Positions 60,538-64,000 of a stretch of 64,000 bases of DNA are shown here, piece after piece (positions within the stretch are counted from its first letter, which is position 1; every line of letters begins with the position of its first letter). Source of the stretch: Ruegeria atlantica (GTDB lineage: Bacteria > Pseudomonadota > Alphaproteobacteria > Rhodobacterales > Rhodobacteraceae); assembly GCF_013032005.1 (NCBI RefSeq), contig NZ_WQBE01000010.1, positions 1 to 64,000 on the forward strand, written 5' to 3'. Both the position numbers and the translations under genes were made by a program. The notes under the pieces were generated by a model. That model was not told the DNA's origin and did not search any database. It saw nothing but the letters and a program-made list of their open reading frames with translations.

Positions 60538-63500
60538 CACATCTCACGCTTGTTCCGGCTGGAGCAGGGGCCGGGAAGACCCATCACATCAAGGAAACGC
60601 TTGCCGATTGGGTGGTGGGTGGCGAGGTTTCCGCCAGCCGGATTCTGGCAGTAACATTCACGGAAGCTGCTGCTTCGGAGATGCGAGACCGTATCCGTGG
60701 CGCATTGATGGCGCGGAGGCGTATCGGGGATGCGCTTGAGATTGACCGAGCATACATCGGTACTATCCACGCTTTAGGACAGCGACTTCTGACAGAACAT
60801 GCCTTCGCCGGCGGGCGTTCCCCCGAGAGCCGTCTTTTGACAGATCCCGAGCGCGATCTTCTTATCCGCTTGGAGATGGGGCGTTGTGAGGCCTTGAAGC
60901 CGTTGATGACTGGCTTGGCACGATTTGGTTATGCTTGGGATCCCCAGACAGGCATGAGTGCCGAGGAGAAATTCCGCGCGAAACTCTTGCAAACTGTCGA
61001 TCTGATCCGAGGCTTGGGCGAGCGAGGTAGTTCTCCGGACATTCTGATCTCAGCGCTGGCGGAATTGACCGAAGGTTATGGCGAATGCGAAGCCGATGGT
61101 TCCGCCTTGACAGATGCGTTGAGACGGGCGGTGCAGTCTCTTCTGGATGCATTTCCGCACAACCTTGCAAGTCAATTCCAAGGTAATGTTTCTGCCGTGA
61201 AGGATTTTTCCGGCAACCACAAGGATCTGCGTCGCGCTTTGGAGCCCGGTGCTTTGGAGAGAGACTGGAAACTATGGCAAAAGCTGAGAAATCTTCGTCA
61301 GTCGAAGCGGGGCTCTCAAACCCCTGAGGGCTACGACGAACGCGCAGCTGCCGTGGTCGCAGCTGCAGATTGCTTGCCACGCCATCCGGGGCCGCTAGAG
61401 GATGCTTGCGCCCATCTCACCGCAATTGTGTCCGGTGCACAGGAGGTTCTCTCCGCCTATCAAACTGCAAAGCGCGTGGCGGGCCTCATCGACTATGCCG
61501 ACATGATCGTTGAAACTGAAGCCCTGCTTGGTAGGGACCCCGCAATCCTGCAATCGGTTATTGGCGAGATCGATTGTGTGGTGATCGACGAATTTCAGGA
61601 CACCAACCCGGTTCAGTTCGCCCTACTTTGGCGGCTTGCCTGTAGTTCCAAGCATGCACTCATCGTCGGAGACACCAAACAGTCGATCATGGGATTTCAG
61701 GGCGCAGACGCCCGGCTGTCAGCAGCGCTGCAAACGGCCAATCCGGATATTATTGCACCGCTTGACCGCAACTGGCGATCCGATCCGCGGATCATGGAAC
61801 TCGTCAACACCCTTGGACCAACACTCTTCCCAGATAACTATGATGCTCTTTCGCCAGTGAGGGCTGAAACCGGTGAGACGGCATTCGAAGCCCTGAACTT
61901 GCCACGTAGCGACTTCGTGAAAGCAGCTCCCTGCATCGCCAACCGAGTCGCCGAGCTTCTGGCCAACGCAACAAATGTGTTCGACAAAGTGCGAGAAGAG
62001 CTTCGTTCCGTTCGTCCAGAAGACATCGCTGTGCTGTGTTACACGCACGGTCATGCCAGCAGTGTCGCCGCAGCGCTCGAGGCACATGGCATTCCTGTCC
62101 GCATTCAGCAGACGGGCTGGCTCAACGCACCTGCTATGTGTGCAGCGCGCGCGGCGCTGGCCTACGCGTCTGACCCAAATGATAAATACGCGGCACTTAC
62201 CTGGCTCACGCTAGGGCCACCTCGTGTGGCGCTGGAGGATGCTCTTCGCAACGCCGTGGATGGAGTCCTATATACACATCAGTCCTTGGAGACCCTTAGA
62301 GGGTTGAACCAAGCAATCGAAACGCTTCCGATCGCTGACGCGGTTGCCTTGGTGCTGCAGTCTACCGGTTTGCGAGACTGGGCTACCTGCATGCCCGACG
62401 CGACACAGGCCTTAGCGGATTTGGCCCGTCTGGATGGTGAAGCGCAGGAGTTTGACCGGATGTTTCCCGGGCTCCGCGCCGCAGCCGGCTTCCATGGCTG
62501 CAACATGCAGATTTTCCTTGGTTGGATTTCGGGGCAGACGGAAAGAGACTGGGATCGCCACCCAAACCCCGATAGTTGGTCGGGCAATGGTGTAGAGATT
62601 TGCACATGGCATTCTGCGAAGGGCCGAGAATGGCCAATCACAATCGTAGCTGGTCTTGACCAGAAGATCGCCGAGCGGCCGGGCACCTTGCGTGCTGAAT
62701 TCGAAAGCTTCGACGACCTTTCAAGAGTGCTCGACAACGCTGGCCTTGGCTTCTTGCCAGACTTTGCAGCCCCAGAGAGTCAGCAATTGTTTGATGCACC
62801 GCGCCATCCAGAAGACATGAAAGACGCCACGCGCAAGCTCTATGTGGCACTGACACGCGCGCGAGACAGACTGATCTTGGCTTTGCCAAAAGAGCGTAGG
62901 GCTGCTCGAGTGTTGCCTGAGCGGATGGTAGACATTCTGCGGGATCACGGGGGTCTTGCGGTGAACGAAGCCGGGATTTCCCTTTGTGGCCGCACCTTTC
63001 AAGCACAGATTATTGACGGGAAAACAGACGCCCCCGAAACGCCATCAGTTGCGGAACACACAGCGCGGCCAGCTTTTGGTGAAAGGCGCGCATTAAGGTC
63101 GGCTGACAGGACTGCATGGCGGCAAAGTCCATCGACTTTCGAGGGCGTAGACGAAGTAGCGGTTGGTGAGCTGACCACACTAGACCTTGGAGCACCAGTC
63201 ACAGACAGTAAAGTGGTTGATCCGGCTGCACGCGGAACGGCATGGCATCTGGCGTTTCGTGTACTTGTCCAATTTCCGGACAAAGCCGATCAACTGCAAG
63301 CCGCGACCGGTCTGTCGGAGAAAACCCTTGAAGAAATCACGGTTCAGGCCAAAGCACTCACCGCTTGGCTCGATGATCAAGGCTATAGCCGATTGCATTT
63401 CGAACTGCCTCTCCAGCGGGTAGTTGAGGATGGTTCCGAGACCAATGCGATCATCGACTTGTTGGCCGAAGGCCCGAACGGCTTGTTGATCGTAGACCAC

Positions 63501-63680
63501 AAGTCTGGCGCCTGTCCCGATCCAGAGGCGCGTTTCGCTACCTATCGGCCTCAACTCAGGGCGTATGCAGATCTGATCCGAAAGGAGTGGCCGGAAAAAC
63601 AACTCAACGGAATTGCGATCAACTGGATGAGCGAAGGCACAGTTTCAGTTTTGCCAATAGTAGAGAGCGTCTCAGCTTAG
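60534..63680 (+). CDS. AddA-like UvrD-family helicase-nuclease
   Basis: A 1048-residue superfamily 1 helicase. It has the Walker A motif GAGAGKTHHIKE (from about residue 9), motif Ia (ILAVTFTEAAASEMRDRI), the Walker B VVIDEFQDTNPVQFALLW, HSAKGREWPITIVAGLDQ and the motif LYVALTRARDRL. The C-terminal PD-(D/E)XK nuclease has LLAEGPNGLLIVDHKSG with a further QLRAYADLI. It overlaps the AddB-like stop by four bases (ATGA). AddAB repairs double-strand breaks in the chromosome; a plasmid-borne, shortened pair next to a ubiquitin-like operon could be a defence variant, which I infer only from context. Confidence 0.88.
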   Translation: MTHLTLVPAGAGAGKTHHIKETLADWVVGGEVSASRILAVTFTEAAASEMRDRIRGALMARRRIGDALEIDRAYIGTIHALGQRLLTEHAFAGGRSPESRLLTDPERDLLIRLEMGRCEALKPLMTGLARFGYAWDPQTGMSAEEKFRAKLLQTVDLIRGLGERGSSPDILISALAELTEGYGECEADGSALTDALRRAVQSLLDAFPHNLASQFQGNVSAVKDFSGNHKDLRRALEPGALERDWKLWQKLRNLRQSKRGSQTPEGYDERAAAVVAAADCLPRHPGPLEDACAHLTAIVSGAQEVLSAYQTAKRVAGLIDYADMIVETEALLGRDPAILQSVIGEIDCVVIDEFQDTNPVQFALLWRLACSSKHALIVGDTKQSIMGFQGADARLSAALQTANPDIIAPLDRNWRSDPRIMELVNTLGPTLFPDNYDALSPVRAETGETAFEALNLPRSDFVKAAPCIANRVAELLANATNVFDKVREELRSVRPEDIAVLCYTHGHASSVAAALEAHGIPVRIQQTGWLNAPAMCAARAALAYASDPNDKYAALTWLTLGPPRVALEDALRNAVDGVLYTHQSLETLRGLNQAIETLPIADAVALVLQSTGLRDWATCMPDATQALADLARLDGEAQEFDRMFPGLRAAAGFHGCNMQIFLGWISGQTERDWDRHPNPDSWSGNGVEICTWHSAKGREWPITIVAGLDQKIAERPGTLRAEFESFDDLSRVLDNAGLGFLPDFAAPESQQLFDAPRHPEDMKDATRKLYVALTRARDRLILALPKERRAARVLPERMVDILRDHGGLAVNEAGISLCGRTFQAQIIDGKTDAPETPSVAEHTARPAFGERRALRSADRTAWRQSPSTFEGVDEVAVGELTTLDLGAPVTDSKVVDPAARGTAWHLAFRVLVQFPDKADQLQAATGLSEKTLEEITVQAKALTAWLDDQGYSRLHFELPLQRVVEDGSETNAIIDLLAEGPNGLLIVDHKSGACPDPEARFATYRPQLRAYADLIRKEWPEKQLNGIAINWMSEGTVSVLPIVESVSA

Positions 63681-63908
63681 ATCAGGATGATGTGGCCGGG
63701 TTCTGTTTGTCAGATTATAGCGGCAAGAATTCTGTTAACCGCCTTGTATGAAAACGTTGCGGAGGTAGATTAAAAGTTGGGCAGCGCGGGGTAGCCTATA
63801 TTTAACATAATTAAGCTTATACGATCATATATGTGCGGAGGGAGCGCGCTACCCTGAAGTGCGACTCTTGTTAGAAAACAACGTGTTATCTAATGAGAGG
63901 ATATTGCC

Positions 63909-64000
63909 ATGGGAGCCGTTTATTCGCAACTGTCGCTGTCTGAACGTCGTAGAATAGAAAACTGGTGGCATGCGAAGGTCCCGGTCGCTGAAATGGCGCG
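63909..64000 (+). CDS. IS30-family transposase, N-terminal fragment
   Basis: The last 92 bases encode MGAVYSQLSLSERRRIENWW, then HAKVPVAEMAR, the helix-turn-helix start of IS30-family transposases (the typical form is QLSLEERRRIE...VAEIARRLGR). The ATG at 63909 is preceded by GAGAGGATATTGCC, a good ribosome-binding site. The gene runs off the right edge, so completeness cannot be judged. It marks the right limit of the AddAB/ubiquitin-like region and could have helped to mobilise it. Confidence 0.8.
   Translation, partial: MGAVYSQLSLSERRRIENWWHAKVPVAEMA

Overview
The window looks like a large plasmid (or chromid segment) of an alphaproteobacterium, most likely a Rhodobacteraceae/Roseobacter-group organism. 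The evidence is its metabolic gene set, two plasmid replication initiators with iterons and a ParA partition operon, several toxin-antitoxin modules, and many IS remnants. That placement comes from protein resemblance recalled from memory; no database was searched.

Layout. 1-12.7 kb: catabolic region. A minus-strand cluster encodes an NAD(P)-dependent hydroxyacid dehydrogenase, an M24 peptidase-family enzyme, a 2-oxoacid/acetoin-type dehydrogenase complex (E1 alpha, E1 beta, di-lipoyl carrier, catalytic E2, E3) and an aldehyde dehydrogenase, followed by the start of pntA. A divergent LacI-family regulator and an ATP-dependent PEP carboxykinase share three copies of one 12-bp operator with the cluster, suggesting a catabolism-plus-gluconeogenesis regulon. 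13.1-17.1 kb: a decayed TetR gene faces an NmrA-like reductase, beta carbonic anhydrase, membrane protein and haloalkane-dehalogenase-like hydrolase. 17.07-32.6 kb: an island delimited and interrupted by decayed IS6-family elements. It carries exported proteins: a di-haem cytochrome (MauG/RoxA-like), a subtilase, a lipoprotein, a Tat-exported amidohydrolase, a trypsin-fold protease translationally coupled to a 1204-residue caspase-like protein, and a divergent classical trypsin zymogen. This could be a proteolytic cascade in the envelope or outside the cell.

33.2-50.7 kb: plasmid backbone. YefM-YoeB; a CTAG-rich array before parA and its partner; a Rep_3-type initiator flanked by eight direct and three inverted iterons; small unknown genes; an HNH protein; two DNA-methyltransferase-like proteins; a YciI/HxlR pair; and a second, ColE2-like replicase. 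The C-terminal end of that replicase is duplicated as a remnant at 40 kb, so several plasmids have probably fused. Two paralogous unknown proteins and a DUF5983-like protein surround the replicase, next to a candidate small RNA with a strong terminator.

51.6-63.7 kb: defence-like region. A three-gene ubiquitin-like conjugation operon (multi-ubiquitin-like-E2 fusion, JAB-E1 fusion, DUF6527 protein) joined by ATGA overlaps is bracketed by two Xre/MbcA-RES toxin-antitoxin pairs. An AddB/AddA-like nuclease-helicase pair follows, and the window ends in the start of an IS30-type transposase. The ubiquitin-like operon with its flanking modules and the exported caspase/trypsin island are the strongest candidates for an undescribed system.
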